Positions 27,138 through 37,527 of a stretch of DNA of 64,000 nt are shown here, in pieces. The position numbers and the translations under genes are program-made. The DNA is from Clostridiaceae bacterium (lineage in GTDB: Bacteria; Bacillota; Clostridia; Peptostreptococcales; Natronincolaceae): the NCBI GenBank assembly GCA_020832135.1, contig JAFIFG010000101.1, forward strand, positions 1 through 64,000. The letters are read 5' to 3'. The first letter of the stretch is position 1, and every line of letters begins with the position of its first letter. The notes under the pieces are model-generated. The model had not been told where the DNA came from. It made no database searches and saw nothing but the letters and a program-made list of their open reading frames with translations.

Positions 27138-28955
27138 TTAAGCTTGATTTCTACGCTGTGTTCTTTCTCGGGTAGTTTTATCTAATATTTTTTTACGTAA
27201 ACGTATACTTTTAGGTGTTATTTCAACTAATTCATCATCAGCAATAAATTCTAGTGCTTGTTCTAAAGAGAATATAACCGGTGGTACAAGCTTCAGAGAA
27301 TCATCAGCTCCTGAAGATCTTATATTGGTTAATTGCTTTTTCTTACATACATTAACAGGAATATCTTCTAATCGTGAACTTTCTCCTACAACCATACCTT
27401 CGTACACTTCTATCCCAGCAGGTATAAAGATTCTTCCTCTTTCTTGAGCATGATAGATACCATAGGCAACAGCTGGACCAGTTTCAAAGGCAATAAGAGA
27501 ACCTCTTGTACGGGATCTGATTTCTCCTTTATAATGATCATAACCGTCAAATAGATGATGGAAGATACCATATCCTTTTGTATCTGTTAAGAACTCTGAA
27601 CGATAACCAATTAATCCACGGGCAGGAACTCTAAATTCTAATTTCATCATACCGGTTCCTGTTGGCATCATATTCAACATTTCACCTTTTCTTTGACCAA
27701 TTTTTTCTATAACAGGACTGGCATTTTCCTCTGGAGCTTCTACGAAAAGTTTTTCCATAGGTTCCATTAAGCCTTCCTCTGTCTTCTTCATAATAACCTG
27801 AGGTCTTGAAACGGCAAATTCATATCCTTCACGACGCATAGTTTCAATAAGAATAGAAAGGTGTAATTCTCCTCTTCCTAGAACTTTAAAGGAATCAGCA
27901 GACAGTTCCTCCATACGCATTGCTACATTAGATAACATTTCTTTTTCCAAACGATCCTTTAAGTGTCGACTGGTAACAAAATCACCTTCACGTCCAGCGA
28001 AGGGACTGTCATTCACCATGAAGGTCATGGAAATAGTAGGGTCATCAATCTTAATAAAAGGTAATGGCTCTACTTTATCTACTGAGCAAATGGTGTCACC
28101 AATATTAAGATCAGAAATTCCAGATACAGCTACAATTTCTCCAACGGTGGCATTTTCTATATCTACTCTTTTTAATCCTTGGAAGTTATAAAGGTTGCTG
28201 ACCTTTACATTAAGAAAATCTCCTTTTGTAGTTGCATGAACAGTAGTTTGTCCCTTTTGAACTCTACCACGAACGATTTTACCGATACCAATTCTTCCAA
28301 TGTATTTATCATAATCAATAGAAGAAATTAATAATTGTAATCCATCTGTATCATCCCCTTCTGGAACAGGGATATTTTCTAAAATACTTTCAAATAAAGG
28401 TATAAAGTTTTCTCTTGAATCTTCTTCATCCACCATAGCATAACCACCTATAGCTGAAGCATAAACCACTGGGAAGTCTAATTGATCATCATTTGCTCCT
28501 AAGTCGATAAATAAATCTAGAACTTCATCAATGACTTCTGCAGGTCTAGCAGCAGGTCTATCTACTTTATTTATTACAACGATAGGTGTTAAGCCAGATT
28601 TCAATGCTTTTTGTAAAACAAAGCGAGTTTGTGGCATTGGTCCTTCAAAAGCATCTACCAATAATAAAACACCATCAACCATTCCCATGATACGTTCTAC
28701 TTCGCCACCAAAGTCAGCATGGCCTGGGGTATCTATAATATTGATTTTTACATCTTTATAGGCAACAGCTGTATTTTTAGATAAGATAGTAATACCTCTT
28801 TCCCTTTCTAAAGAGTTAGAGTCCATTACTCTTTCCTCTACAGTTTCATTATCTCTAAAGGTACCACTTTGTCTTAACATTTGATCTACTAAAGTTGTCT
28901 TTCCATGATCAACGTGGGCAATAATTGCCACGTTTCTAATATCTGTTCTTCTCAT
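27138..28955 (-). CDS. typA: Translational GTPase TypA/BipA
   Basis: The 605-residue ribosome-binding GTPase of the EF-G/LepA class has G1 AHVDHGKTTLVDQM (residues 13-26), the switch-1 region RERGITI, G3 DTPGHADFGG and G4 NKVDRPAA. EF-Tu-like beta-barrel, EF-G-like domains and the BipA-specific C-terminal domain follow (GYRSEFLTDTKGYGIFHHLF). Length and motifs are typical. It acts in ribosome assembly and in stress or low-temperature translation, by family knowledge. It is monocistronic with a terminator. Confidence 0.97.
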   Translation of the reverse strand: MRRTDIRNVAIIAHVDHGKTTLVDQMLRQSGTFRDNETVEERVMDSNSLERERGITILSKNTAVAYKDVKINIIDTPGHADFGGEVERIMGMVDGVLLLVDAFEGPMPQTRFVLQKALKSGLTPIVVINKVDRPAARPAEVIDEVLDLFIDLGANDDQLDFPVVYASAIGGYAMVDEEDSRENFIPLFESILENIPVPEGDDTDGLQLLISSIDYDKYIGRIGIGKIVRGRVQKGQTTVHATTKGDFLNVKVSNLYNFQGLKRVDIENATVGEIVAVSGISDLNIGDTICSVDKVEPLPFIKIDDPTISMTFMVNDSPFAGREGDFVTSRHLKDRLEKEMLSNVAMRMEELSADSFKVLGRGELHLSILIETMRREGYEFAVSRPQVIMKKTEEGLMEPMEKLFVEAPEENASPVIEKIGQRKGEMLNMMPTGTGMMKLEFRVPARGLIGYRSEFLTDTKGYGIFHHLFDGYDHYKGEIRSRTRGSLIAFETGPAVAYGIYHAQERGRIFIPAGIEVYEGMVVGESSRLEDIPVNVCKKKQLTNIRSSGADDSLKLVPPVIFSLEQALEFIADDELVEITPKSIRLRKKILDKTTRERTQRRNQA

Positions 28956-29357
28956 TTACTTCTCTCAACTTCTTTCTTTATTTAAATTTAATCTTTACAA
29001 AATCCGACAAATACTCTAACTACACGATTTTATCACAAACTTACTATTACTACAATAAAAAGAATAACTATTTTTAATTTAATTGTCCTGATAACGTTTT
29101 CAATATACTGCAATAAATGATGCTGATGATTCTCTATTAGTATGGACTAATTTATAAAATTCATAAAAACATTTAATGGAGGATAAAGAAAAAGATTATT
29201 TTCTAATAAGTCACAAAATTGCGAAATAAAATATTTTAAAAGAAGATGGCATAAAAAACCATAAAGGTAAATAGTATGAAAACAGCAGAATCTTTTAACC
29301 TAATCAAAGTGTTAATCAAGAGAAAATCAATGTAGTATGTGGGAGGCTAATGAAGGA
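28956..29357. other. AT-rich intergenic region between typA and the glycogen operon
   Basis: About 400 bases without a credible gene. The two flanking genes diverge, so promoters for typA and glgB must lie here. I see no riboswitch motif and no strong consensus promoter; a 17-codon frame at 29177 has no support. Confidence 0.5.
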
Positions 29358-31295
29358 ATGAAGGAATATCTAAAGGACAACTACGATACATATTTATTCC
29401 ATGAAGGTACACATTATCAAAGCTATAAAATAATGGGGGCTCATTTAATAGAAGAAGAAGATAAAAAAGGTGTGAGGTTTACAGTATGGGCACCAAATGC
29501 TAAGGATGTAAGGGTGGTGGGAGACTTTAATAGGTGGCAGGGTGAAAATCATCCCATGAAAAAAGTAAAAAATTCTTCACTTTGGTGGATTTTTATAGAG
29601 GGTTTGAAGGAGGGAGATCTATATAAGTATGAAATACATACCTATGATCATAGGGTTTGTATGAAGAGTGATCCCTATGGATTTTATGCAGAATTAAGGC
29701 CCAATACTGCTTCCATTATTTATTCCTTAGAGGGTTATAAGTGGAGAGATACAATGTGGAGAAATAGAAAAAATAGGAAAAATCACCTTCATGAGGCTAT
29801 GGCTATTTATGAAGTACACTTAGGCTCATGGAGACGGAAGGAAGATGGTAGTTTTTACTCCTATCGTGAAATAGCAGATGAGTTGGTAGACTATGTATGT
29901 GAAATAGGTTATACCCATATAGAATTGATGCCGGTGATGGAGCATCCCCTTGATGGCTCTTGGGGATATCAAACAGTCGGCTACTATGCAGTTACTAGTC
30001 GATATGGTACTCCTCATGATTTTATGTATTTAGTGGATAAATTCCATGAAAAGGGAATTGGAGTTATTTTAGACTGGGTTCCAGGCCATTTCTGCAAGGA
30101 CCAACATGGATTAATGGAGTTTGATGGTCATCCTCTTTATGAATACCAAGATCCTCAGAAGGCATATAACAAAGGGTGGGGTACATGCAACTTTGATTTA
30201 GGAAGACCTGAAGTTCAAAGTTTTTTAATATCTAATGCTTTATTTTGGCTAGATATATACCATATTGATGGACTAAGGGTAGATGCTGTAGCCAATATGC
30301 TGTACTTAAACTATGGAAAAGAGGAGGGTGAATGGCATCCTAATCAATATGGTGGAAAAGAAAATTTGGAGGCAATGGAGTTTATAAAAAAATTAAATAA
30401 AACAGTATTCAAAACCTTTCCTAATGCTCTTATGATGGCGGAGGAATCAACTCAATGGCCTTTAGTAACTTCCCCCACATATATTGGAGGGTTAGGGTTT
30501 AACTATAAATGGAATATGGGATGGATGAACGATACATTGAAATATATGGAGATGGATCCCATATATAGAAAATCCCATCATCACAATCTAACTTTTTCAC
30601 TGGTTTACGCCTTTAGTGAAAATTTCCTTTTACCTTTATCTCATGATGAAGTAGTTCATGGGAAAAAAAATTTATTGGATAAAATGCCTGGGGACTATTG
30701 GCAAAAATTTGCTAATTTAAGATGCTACTATAGCTATATGATGGCTCATCCTGGGAAGAAACTTATGTTTATGGGAACTGAATTTGGTCAATTTTCTGAA
30801 TGGAATTTTGATAAAAGTTTAGATTGGGAACTATTAAACTACCCTATGCATCATAAATTTAAATATTATGTAAAGGATCTTCTTGAGTTTTATAAGAAAG
30901 AGCATAGTCTATGGGAAAAGGACCATACTTCACAAGGCTTTGAATGGATTGATCCCCATGACTATAGCCAAAGTATTATTACCTTCATGAGGAAAGCAAA
31001 GGAGAGTTTTATGATTGTTCTCTGTAACTTCACACCAATAGCAAGACATAAATACCGAATTGGTGTTCCTGTGGAGGGAGAGTATAGGGAAGAATTTAAT
31101 AGTGATTTAGAAGTATATGGAGGCACAGGAATAAGAAATAAGCATAATATAAAATCTGAGAAAAAACAATGGCATAATCATCAATATTCGATAGAAGTTG
31201 AGGTGCCCCCTTTGGCTACCATATTTATTAAATGGCAGAAGGAGGATGAAGTCTTTAAAAACCTCAATAGAGGTAGTAGGGAAGAAAAGTTTTGA
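29358..31295 (+). CDS. glgB: 1,4-alpha-glucan branching enzyme
   Basis: The product is 645 residues from the chosen start. It forms alpha-1,6 branches in glycogen. An N-terminal CBM48 ([20 protein letters not shown]) precedes the GH13 barrel: conserved [20 protein letters not shown], nucleophile D309 in [11 protein letters not shown], acid Glu in MMAEEST and the third Asp in [14 protein letters not shown]. The C-terminal all-beta domain is intact. I prefer ATG 29358 because GGGAGG lies 11 bases upstream; an in-frame ATG at 29337 has no RBS. It is the first gene of the glycogen operon, and its stop overlaps or abuts the glgC region. Confidence 0.95.
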   Translation: MKEYLKDNYDTYLFHEGTHYQSYKIMGAHLIEEEDKKGVRFTVWAPNAKDVRVVGDFNRWQGENHPMKKVKNSSLWWIFIEGLKEGDLYKYEIHTYDHRVCMKSDPYGFYAELRPNTASIIYSLEGYKWRDTMWRNRKNRKNHLHEAMAIYEVHLGSWRRKEDGSFYSYREIADELVDYVCEIGYTHIELMPVMEHPLDGSWGYQTVGYYAVTSRYGTPHDFMYLVDKFHEKGIGVILDWVPGHFCKDQHGLMEFDGHPLYEYQDPQKAYNKGWGTCNFDLGRPEVQSFLISNALFWLDIYHIDGLRVDAVANMLYLNYGKEEGEWHPNQYGGKENLEAMEFIKKLNKTVFKTFPNALMMAEESTQWPLVTSPTYIGGLGFNYKWNMGWMNDTLKYMEMDPIYRKSHHHNLTFSLVYAFSENFLLPLSHDEVVHGKKNLLDKMPGDYWQKFANLRCYYSYMMAHPGKKLMFMGTEFGQFSEWNFDKSLDWELLNYPMHHKFKYYVKDLLEFYKKEHSLWEKDHTSQGFEWIDPHDYSQSIITFMRKAKESFMIVLCNFTPIARHKYRIGVPVEGEYREEFNSDLEVYGGTGIRNKHNIKSEKKQWHNHQYSIEVEVPPLATIFIKWQKEDEVFKNLNRGSREEKF

Positions 31296-31345
31296 ATATA
31301 AGGATAAAGGTTGATTTTATTAAAGAATTAAAGGAGGAGATATTA

Positions 31346-32536
31346 TTGAAACAGGAATGTGTTGCCATGCTTTTAGCGGGTGGTCAGGGAAGCAGATTAG
31401 GTTTATTGACAAAAAACATAGCTAAGCCTGCTATACCCTTTGGAGGCAAGTATAGAATTATTGACTTTACATTGAGTAATTGTTCCAATTCAGGGATTTA
31501 CACAGTGGGGGTTTTGACACAGTATGAACCACTAATCCTAAATTCCTATATAGGAGTAGGTAGCCCTTGGGACTTAGATAAGAAGGATGCAGGGATTACC
31601 GTATTACCACCCTATGTAAAAAATGATGGTGGAGAATGGTACAAAGGCACAGCAAATGCTGTATATCAGAACATGGACTTTATAGATCATCATGAACCTA
31701 AATATGTTATCGTGCTGTCAGGAGATCATATTTATAAAATGGATTATTCCCTCATGTTAGATTATCACAAAGAAAAAAATGCTGATGTTACCATTTCAGT
31801 CATCCAAGTACCATGGAAAGAAACTAGTCGATTTGGCATTATGAATACAAATGAAGAGGGAAGAATTGTAGAGTTTCAAGAAAAGCCTGAAAAAGCAATA
31901 AGTAACCTAGCTTCTATGGGTGTATATATTTTTAACTGGGAGAAATTAAAGAAACATTTAATAGAGGATGAAAAAGACAAAAATTCCAGTAATGACTTTG
32001 GCAAAAATGTAATTCCTAAAATGTTAAGAGAAGAAGAAAGACTTTTTGCATATGCCTTTGATGGATATTGGAAGGATGTAGGAACAATAGAAAGCTTTTG
32101 GGAAGCAAACATGGATTTGCTTTTAGAAGAACCTCCATTAGATGTTTTTGATAGGGATTGGGTTTTTTATTCTGTAAATCCAAGTCAACCTCCTCAATAC
32201 ATTGGTGGAAGCGGAAGTATTGATAATTCACTAATTAGTGATGGGTGTCAAATATTTGGAGAAGTCAACAATACTGTTGTGTTTCCTGGTGTCCATGTAG
32301 AAAAAGGTGCCATAATCAAGGATTCCATTATTATGTCTAATGTACATGTTGGTGCAGGGGCATTCATTGAAAAAGCAATTGTTGGAGAGGATAGCACCAT
32401 TGAAGCTGATGTTATGATTGAAAGAAGTGAAGAAAATGAAAAGAAAATTACTGTTATTGAAGAGAAGATGCATATTAAGAAAGATAGCTATTCTAGGGAA
32501 AGGTCCTCTAGAGTTCTATCTAAAGAGGGGGTCTAG
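31346..32536 (+). CDS. glgC: Glucose-1-phosphate adenylyltransferase, catalytic subunit
   Basis: The product is 396 residues from the TTG start. It makes ADP-glucose from ATP and glucose-1-phosphate, the committed glycogen step. The N-terminus [18 protein letters not shown] contains the nucleotide-binding GGxGxRL loop, followed by [20 protein letters not shown] and [10 protein letters not shown]. The C-terminal half is a left-handed beta-helix. I chose TTG 31346 because AAGGAGGAG lies 8 bases upstream and the protein then starts exactly like other GlgC proteins. It is coupled closely to glgB upstream and glgD 3 bases downstream. Confidence 0.95.
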   Translation: MKQECVAMLLAGGQGSRLGLLTKNIAKPAIPFGGKYRIIDFTLSNCSNSGIYTVGVLTQYEPLILNSYIGVGSPWDLDKKDAGITVLPPYVKNDGGEWYKGTANAVYQNMDFIDHHEPKYVIVLSGDHIYKMDYSLMLDYHKEKNADVTISVIQVPWKETSRFGIMNTNEEGRIVEFQEKPEKAISNLASMGVYIFNWEKLKKHLIEDEKDKNSSNDFGKNVIPKMLREEERLFAYAFDGYWKDVGTIESFWEANMDLLLEEPPLDVFDRDWVFYSVNPSQPPQYIGGSGSIDNSLISDGCQIFGEVNNTVVFPGVHVEKGAIIKDSIIMSNVHVGAGAFIEKAIVGEDSTIEADVMIERSEENEKKITVIEEKMHIKKDSYSRERSSRVLSKEGV

Positions 32537-32539
32537 TCT

Positions 32540-33586
32540 ATGAAGGATGTCATGGGTGTTATTAATGATATTGAGATAAAACAAGGCTTAGAGAAAATAG
32601 TAGAGCATAGATCTACAGCAGCTGTCCCCTTTGGAGGAAGGTATAGGGTGATAGATTTTGTCTTATCTAACATGGTGAATTCAGGAATAAAAAATATAGG
32701 TATTTTTACTGAGAACAATAGTAGATCTTTAATAGATCATGTTAATGCAGGAAAAGAATGGGGGTTGTTCAGTAGGAGGGACGGTCTTTTTATTTTGCCT
32801 CCTAAGCTTCGTTATCACTATGGAGCAAAAAAAACCGGGGATATAGATTGTTTTTATAGTCATATAGATTATTTTAAAAGAAGTAGACAGAATTATGTTT
32901 TACTTAGCAGCAGCAACATGCTATATAACATAAACTATAAAAAAATAAAGGATTATTATGAAGACAAAAAAGCAGATATAGTGTTTTTACATAGTAAGGA
33001 TAAAGGAAAGTTGAAATCACAACAAAATATAAACAATTCATTAGAAATGGTCTTTATGAAAAAGTCACTATTTTTGGAGATCATAGAAGAGTGTATTTTG
33101 AAGGGATATAGTGATTTTATAAAGGAGGGTATTATTAAAAATGTTGATAAATACAATATGTATGGATACAGATACGATGGTTATGTAGCCAATATAGATT
33201 GTGTGTCTAGCTACTTTAGTCATAGTATGGACCTATTGAAACCTGAGGTTTGGAGGGATTTGTTTTTCAAAGAAGGTAACATCAATACTAAAATAAATGA
33301 TGAAGCACCTGCAAAGTACATGAAAAACAGTGAAGTGAAGAATTCACTAGTGACAGAGGGGTGTATTATTGAAGGGAAAGTAATCAATAGTATTCTTTTC
33401 AGAGGAGTAAAAGTTCATAAAAATGCCGTTATTAGAAATAGTATTATTATGCAAAAAAGTGTTGTAGAAGAAAATGCTATTATAGAAAATGCTATCTTAG
33501 ATAAGGATGTGAAGATTACCGCAGGAAAAGTAGTAAAGGGTGAAGGGGATAGCCCTATAATTATTGGGAAAACACAGATCGTATGA
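32540..33586 (+). CDS. glgD: Glucose-1-phosphate adenylyltransferase, regulatory subunit GlgD
   Basis: The 348-residue paralogue of GlgC retains PFGGRYRVIDFVLSNMVNSG and the C-terminal beta-helix but lacks the N-terminal GGxGxRL nucleotide loop; the protein instead starts MKDVMGVINDIEIKQGLE. Firmicute GlgD partners are known to be catalytically weak or inactive and to modulate GlgC in a heterotetramer, which fits the missing loop. It follows glgC by 3 bases. Confidence 0.93.
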   Translation: MKDVMGVINDIEIKQGLEKIVEHRSTAAVPFGGRYRVIDFVLSNMVNSGIKNIGIFTENNSRSLIDHVNAGKEWGLFSRRDGLFILPPKLRYHYGAKKTGDIDCFYSHIDYFKRSRQNYVLLSSSNMLYNINYKKIKDYYEDKKADIVFLHSKDKGKLKSQQNINNSLEMVFMKKSLFLEIIEECILKGYSDFIKEGIIKNVDKYNMYGYRYDGYVANIDCVSSYFSHSMDLLKPEVWRDLFFKEGNINTKINDEAPAKYMKNSEVKNSLVTEGCIIEGKVINSILFRGVKVHKNAVIRNSIIMQKSVVEENAIIENAILDKDVKITAGKVVKGEGDSPIIIGKTQIV

Positions 33587-33605
33587 AGAGGGGGAAATTG
33601 ATACT

Positions 33606-35036
33606 ATGAAGATTCTCTTTGTCTCATCAGAGGCAACACCCTTTGCGAAAACAGGAGGGCTAGGTGATGTGATTGGCTCTTTACCACCATCGTTAAAGGA
33701 AAAAAATGTGGAGGTACGAGTAGTAGTTCCAAAATACAAAGATATCCCAGAAAAGTACAAAAAAGAAATGCAGTGGATTAAAAGTATAAACGTAGCTTTA
33801 GGATGGCGTAATCAATTCTGTGGTATTGAGATGCTGAAGCATAAAGGCATTATCTTTTATTTTATAGATAATGAGTACTATTTTAAGCGACAAGGGCACT
33901 ATGGATATGATGATGATGCAGAGAGATATGCATTTTTTTCCAAGAGCATATTAGATATTTTACCCCATATTAATTTTAAACCAGATATTATTCATTGTCA
34001 TGATTGGCAGGCAGGCATGGTGGGGACTCTTTTACATGCCCACTACCGACACAATCCCTTTTATGAAAAAATCAAGACCATATTTACTATCCACAACCTA
34101 AAGTATCAAGGACTATTCCCACATGTTATATTGGGAGACCTACTGGGCCTAGGGCCTGAATATTTTACTAAAGAAGGGGTGGAATATTATTATAATGTAA
34201 GTTATATGAAGGGGGGACTAAACTTTTCCGACTATATAACTACTGTTAGTCCCACCTATGCTGAAGAAATTCAATGTTCTTACTATGGAGAGGGCTTAGA
34301 AGGGGTATTATCTGCCAAGAAAAATAAGTTAATAGGAATCATCAATGGTATTGATTATGAAGAATATAACCCAGAAACTGACAAGCATATCTTTAAAAAA
34401 TATACTATAAAAAATTTAGAAGATAAAATATTTAATAAAGTGCAATTACAAAAACAATTGAATTTACCTACGATAAAAACAGTACCCATGCTAGCTATTG
34501 TTTCGAGACTAGTAGAACAGAAGGGATTAGACTTAGTAGAACATGTGCTGGAGGAAATAGTACAGCTTAATGTGCAGCTGGTGATTCTAGGAACGGGGGA
34601 TCATAAGTATGAAGAACTATTTAGAAATTTGGCTGCTAAATACCCCGATAAAGTTAGCATTAATTTATCCTTTGACAATGGATTAGCTCATGGAATTTAT
34701 GCTGCCTCAGATCTTTTTTTAATGCCTTCTTTATTTGAGCCTTGTGGATTAGGACAGTTGATAGCACTACGTTATGGTAGCCTGCCTATCGTTAGAGAAA
34801 CCGGAGGATTAAAGGATACTATAAAATCCTATAATGAAGCTACTGAAGAAGGTAATGGGTTTAGTTTCAGTAATTATAATGCTCATGATATGCTACATAC
34901 CATAAAAAGAGCTTTAGGCTTTTACGAAAATAAAGAGGTATGGAACAAGATCGTGAAAGATGCTATGGGAAGTGATGTAAGCTGGCAACAATCAGCAGAG
35001 AAATATAAAAAATTATATAGGAAATTGGTGGAATAA
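33606..35036 (+). CDS. glgA: Glycogen synthase (GT5)
   Basis: The product is 476 residues. It transfers glucose from ADP-glucose to the glycogen chain end. It begins MKILFVSSEATPFAKTGGLG; the KTGGLGDV motif binds ADP-glucose. The C-terminal domain has the GT5 motifs FEPCGLGQLIALRYGSLPIV and ETGGLKDT. I chose ATG 33606: GAGGGGGA is upstream and the start matches the family. The frame extends to 33564, but that overlaps glgD. Confidence 0.95.
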   Translation: MKILFVSSEATPFAKTGGLGDVIGSLPPSLKEKNVEVRVVVPKYKDIPEKYKKEMQWIKSINVALGWRNQFCGIEMLKHKGIIFYFIDNEYYFKRQGHYGYDDDAERYAFFSKSILDILPHINFKPDIIHCHDWQAGMVGTLLHAHYRHNPFYEKIKTIFTIHNLKYQGLFPHVILGDLLGLGPEYFTKEGVEYYYNVSYMKGGLNFSDYITTVSPTYAEEIQCSYYGEGLEGVLSAKKNKLIGIINGIDYEEYNPETDKHIFKKYTIKNLEDKIFNKVQLQKQLNLPTIKTVPMLAIVSRLVEQKGLDLVEHVLEEIVQLNVQLVILGTGDHKYEELFRNLAAKYPDKVSINLSFDNGLAHGIYAASDLFLMPSLFEPCGLGQLIALRYGSLPIVRETGGLKDTIKSYNEATEEGNGFSFSNYNAHDMLHTIKRALGFYENKEVWNKIVKDAMGSDVSWQQSAEKYKKLYRKLVE

Positions 35037-35058
35037 GAAGGGTATAGGTGGTAAAACA

Positions 35059-37506
35059 ATGCTAAAAAAAGAAATTCAAGTAGAAGATATTAAAAATGCA
35101 ATAGAGTTAAAATTACAAACCCTTTTCGGGAGAACCTTAAAAAATGCCTCTAAACCACAGCTATATAAGGCGGTTGCCACTGCCTTAAGGGATGATATTA
35201 TGAAAACCTGGGCTTATTCTAAAGAAAAATCCTTAGAAGAAAACGGAAAACAACTATATTATCTATCCATGGAATTTCTGATGGGGCGATTTTTCCATAA
35301 TAATCTAACGAATTTAATATTGGAGGAGAAGGCGGAGATTGCCTGTAATGAACTAGGAATTGACCTTGAGGAAATTAGGGAAATAGAGCCGGATGCAGGC
35401 CTAGGAAATGGCGGTTTGGGAAGATTAGCTGCTTGTTTTCTAGATTCTTTAGCCACATTGGGTCTATCAGGACATGGTAACGGTATAAGATATGAATATG
35501 GATTATTTAAACAGAAGATTCTTGATGGATATCAAGTAGAAATGCCGGACTCTTGGTTAGAGGATGGGAACGTCTGGGAGGTTGCGAAATTAGAGGAGCC
35601 GGAAATGGTATATTTTGGTGGGATAGTTGAAAAAACAATGGAAAATGGCAAATTAGTGGTTTGGCAGAAAAACTGTCAATGTGTTAAAGCTATTCCCTAT
35701 GATGTTCCTATTGTAGGCTATAAATCTGATGTAGTGAACACCTTAAGACTTTGGGGGGCAAGGGCCATAAAACCATTAGATATGGGGCTTTTTGGAAAAG
35801 GCCAATATGTAGATGCATTGGCGGAGAAAGAATTGGCAGAGGTAATATCGAAGGTGCTATATCCAGAGGATAATCATGAAGAAGGTAAGTACTTAAGGCT
35901 AAAACAACAATATTTCTTTGTTTCTGCCAGTATACAAAGCATCATAAGAAAATTTAAAAATGCCGGGAACGATATTCATGACCTACATGAAAAAGCAGTG
36001 ATTCATATTAATGATACCCACCCTGCCTTAGGAATTCCTGAACTTATGAGGATTTTGATTGATCAAGAAGGGTTAGGTTGGGAGGAAGCTTGGGATATTA
36101 CTACAAAAACCTTTGCCTATACCAATCATACAACCTTACCAGAAGCCTTAGAAAAATGGCCAGAAGAGCTGATTAAACAGCTTTTACCTAGAATTTACGA
36201 TATTATTCATGAAATCAATGAAAGGTTTTGCAGAAAACTATGGGATGCACATCCATATGATTGGGATACAATTGGTAAAATGGCCATCATAAGTCACGGT
36301 GAAATCCATATGGCAAAGCTTTGTATCGTAGGCTCCTTTTCTGTAAATGGGGTTGCAAAGCTTCACAGCGAAATATTAAAGAAGGATATATTTAGGGATT
36401 TTTATAAGATTTATCCAAAGAAGTTCATAAATGTTACCAATGGTGTTACCCATAGAAGATTTTTATTAAGAGCCAATCCTGACTTAGCAAAGTCCATCAC
36501 CAAAAGAATCGGAGATGGTTGGGTTACTGATTCATTTCAGTTGAAAAAGCTAGAAGATTTCTGCCAGGATACAACACTCCAAGAGGAAATTTACAAGACA
36601 AGAAAACATAATAAAGAGGAATTGGCAAAATATATTTTGAATAAAACCAATATCAAAGTAGATCCTACCTCTATATTCGATACCCATATAAAACGACTAC
36701 ATGAGTACAAAAGACAGCTATTAAATGTTTTACACATTATGTATCTTTACAATAAGCTATTGGATAATCCTAATTACACTATGCATCCTAGAACCTTTGT
36801 TTTTGCAGCTAAAGCAGCTCCGGGCTATCATAAAGCTAAACTCATCATTAAGTTAATCCACTCAGTGGCGGATAAAATTAATAACGATAGTACCATCAAC
36901 GATCAACTAAAGGTTGTTTTTTTAGAAAACTATAGGGTGTCATTAGCGGAAAAAATCATCCCTGCTACAGATATAAGCAAACAAATCTCCACTGCCGGAA
37001 AGGAGGCATCTGGAACCGGTAATATGAAATTTATGCTGAATGGGGCTCTGACTATTGGAACATTAGATGGTGCAAATATTGAAATAAAAGAGGCGGTTGG
37101 GTCGGATAACATATTTATATTTGGGTTAACAGCAGAAGAAATCGCCAATTATACCAAAGAAAATAACTATAATCCCTATGAGATATATCAAAGAGATTCG
37201 GAGTTGAAACAAGTACTGGATCAATTAATTAACGGATTTATAGAACCAGAGCATCCAGATGTGTTTAGAGAATTATATAATGATCTAGTTTATGGTCATG
37301 GGGGATGCATAGATCAATACTTTGTTCTAAAGGATTTTGAATCTTACTGCTATATTAATGCTAAAGCAGATGAAATCTATAAAAACCCTAAGAAATGGTG
37401 GAGAAAGTCTATTATAAATATAGCCAATGCCGGCTACTTCTCCAGTGATAGAACAGTGGAGGAGTACAATGAAAAAGTTTGGAACTTAAAGAAATATACA
37501 TTCTAA
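35059..37506 (+). CDS. glgP: Glycogen/starch/maltodextrin phosphorylase
   Basis: The 815-residue GT35 phosphorylase releases glucose-1-phosphate from glycogen or maltodextrin. The cofactor PLP forms a Schiff base with K657 in EASGTGNMKFMLNGA, the family signature. Other conserved parts are LEDGNVWEVAKLEEP and FIFGLTAEEI. It starts 22 bases after glgA. Having synthesis and breakdown enzymes in one operon is common in Clostridia. Confidence 0.96.
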   Translation: MLKKEIQVEDIKNAIELKLQTLFGRTLKNASKPQLYKAVATALRDDIMKTWAYSKEKSLEENGKQLYYLSMEFLMGRFFHNNLTNLILEEKAEIACNELGIDLEEIREIEPDAGLGNGGLGRLAACFLDSLATLGLSGHGNGIRYEYGLFKQKILDGYQVEMPDSWLEDGNVWEVAKLEEPEMVYFGGIVEKTMENGKLVVWQKNCQCVKAIPYDVPIVGYKSDVVNTLRLWGARAIKPLDMGLFGKGQYVDALAEKELAEVISKVLYPEDNHEEGKYLRLKQQYFFVSASIQSIIRKFKNAGNDIHDLHEKAVIHINDTHPALGIPELMRILIDQEGLGWEEAWDITTKTFAYTNHTTLPEALEKWPEELIKQLLPRIYDIIHEINERFCRKLWDAHPYDWDTIGKMAIISHGEIHMAKLCIVGSFSVNGVAKLHSEILKKDIFRDFYKIYPKKFINVTNGVTHRRFLLRANPDLAKSITKRIGDGWVTDSFQLKKLEDFCQDTTLQEEIYKTRKHNKEELAKYILNKTNIKVDPTSIFDTHIKRLHEYKRQLLNVLHIMYLYNKLLDNPNYTMHPRTFVFAAKAAPGYHKAKLIIKLIHSVADKINNDSTINDQLKVVFLENYRVSLAEKIIPATDISKQISTAGKEASGTGNMKFMLNGALTIGTLDGANIEIKEAVGSDNIFIFGLTAEEIANYTKENNYNPYEIYQRDSELKQVLDQLINGFIEPEHPDVFRELYNDLVYGHGGCIDQYFVLKDFESYCYINAKADEIYKNPKKWWRKSIINIANAGYFSSDRTVEEYNEKVWNLKKYTF

Positions 37507-37527
37507 ATTTCAAAAGTAGGTGGTTTT

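Noticed and set aside
29177-29230. Short ORF in the typA/glgB gap (MEDKEKDYFLISHKIAK)
   Set aside because: Seventeen codons, no RBS and no context; the gap looks like plain AT-rich promoter DNA.
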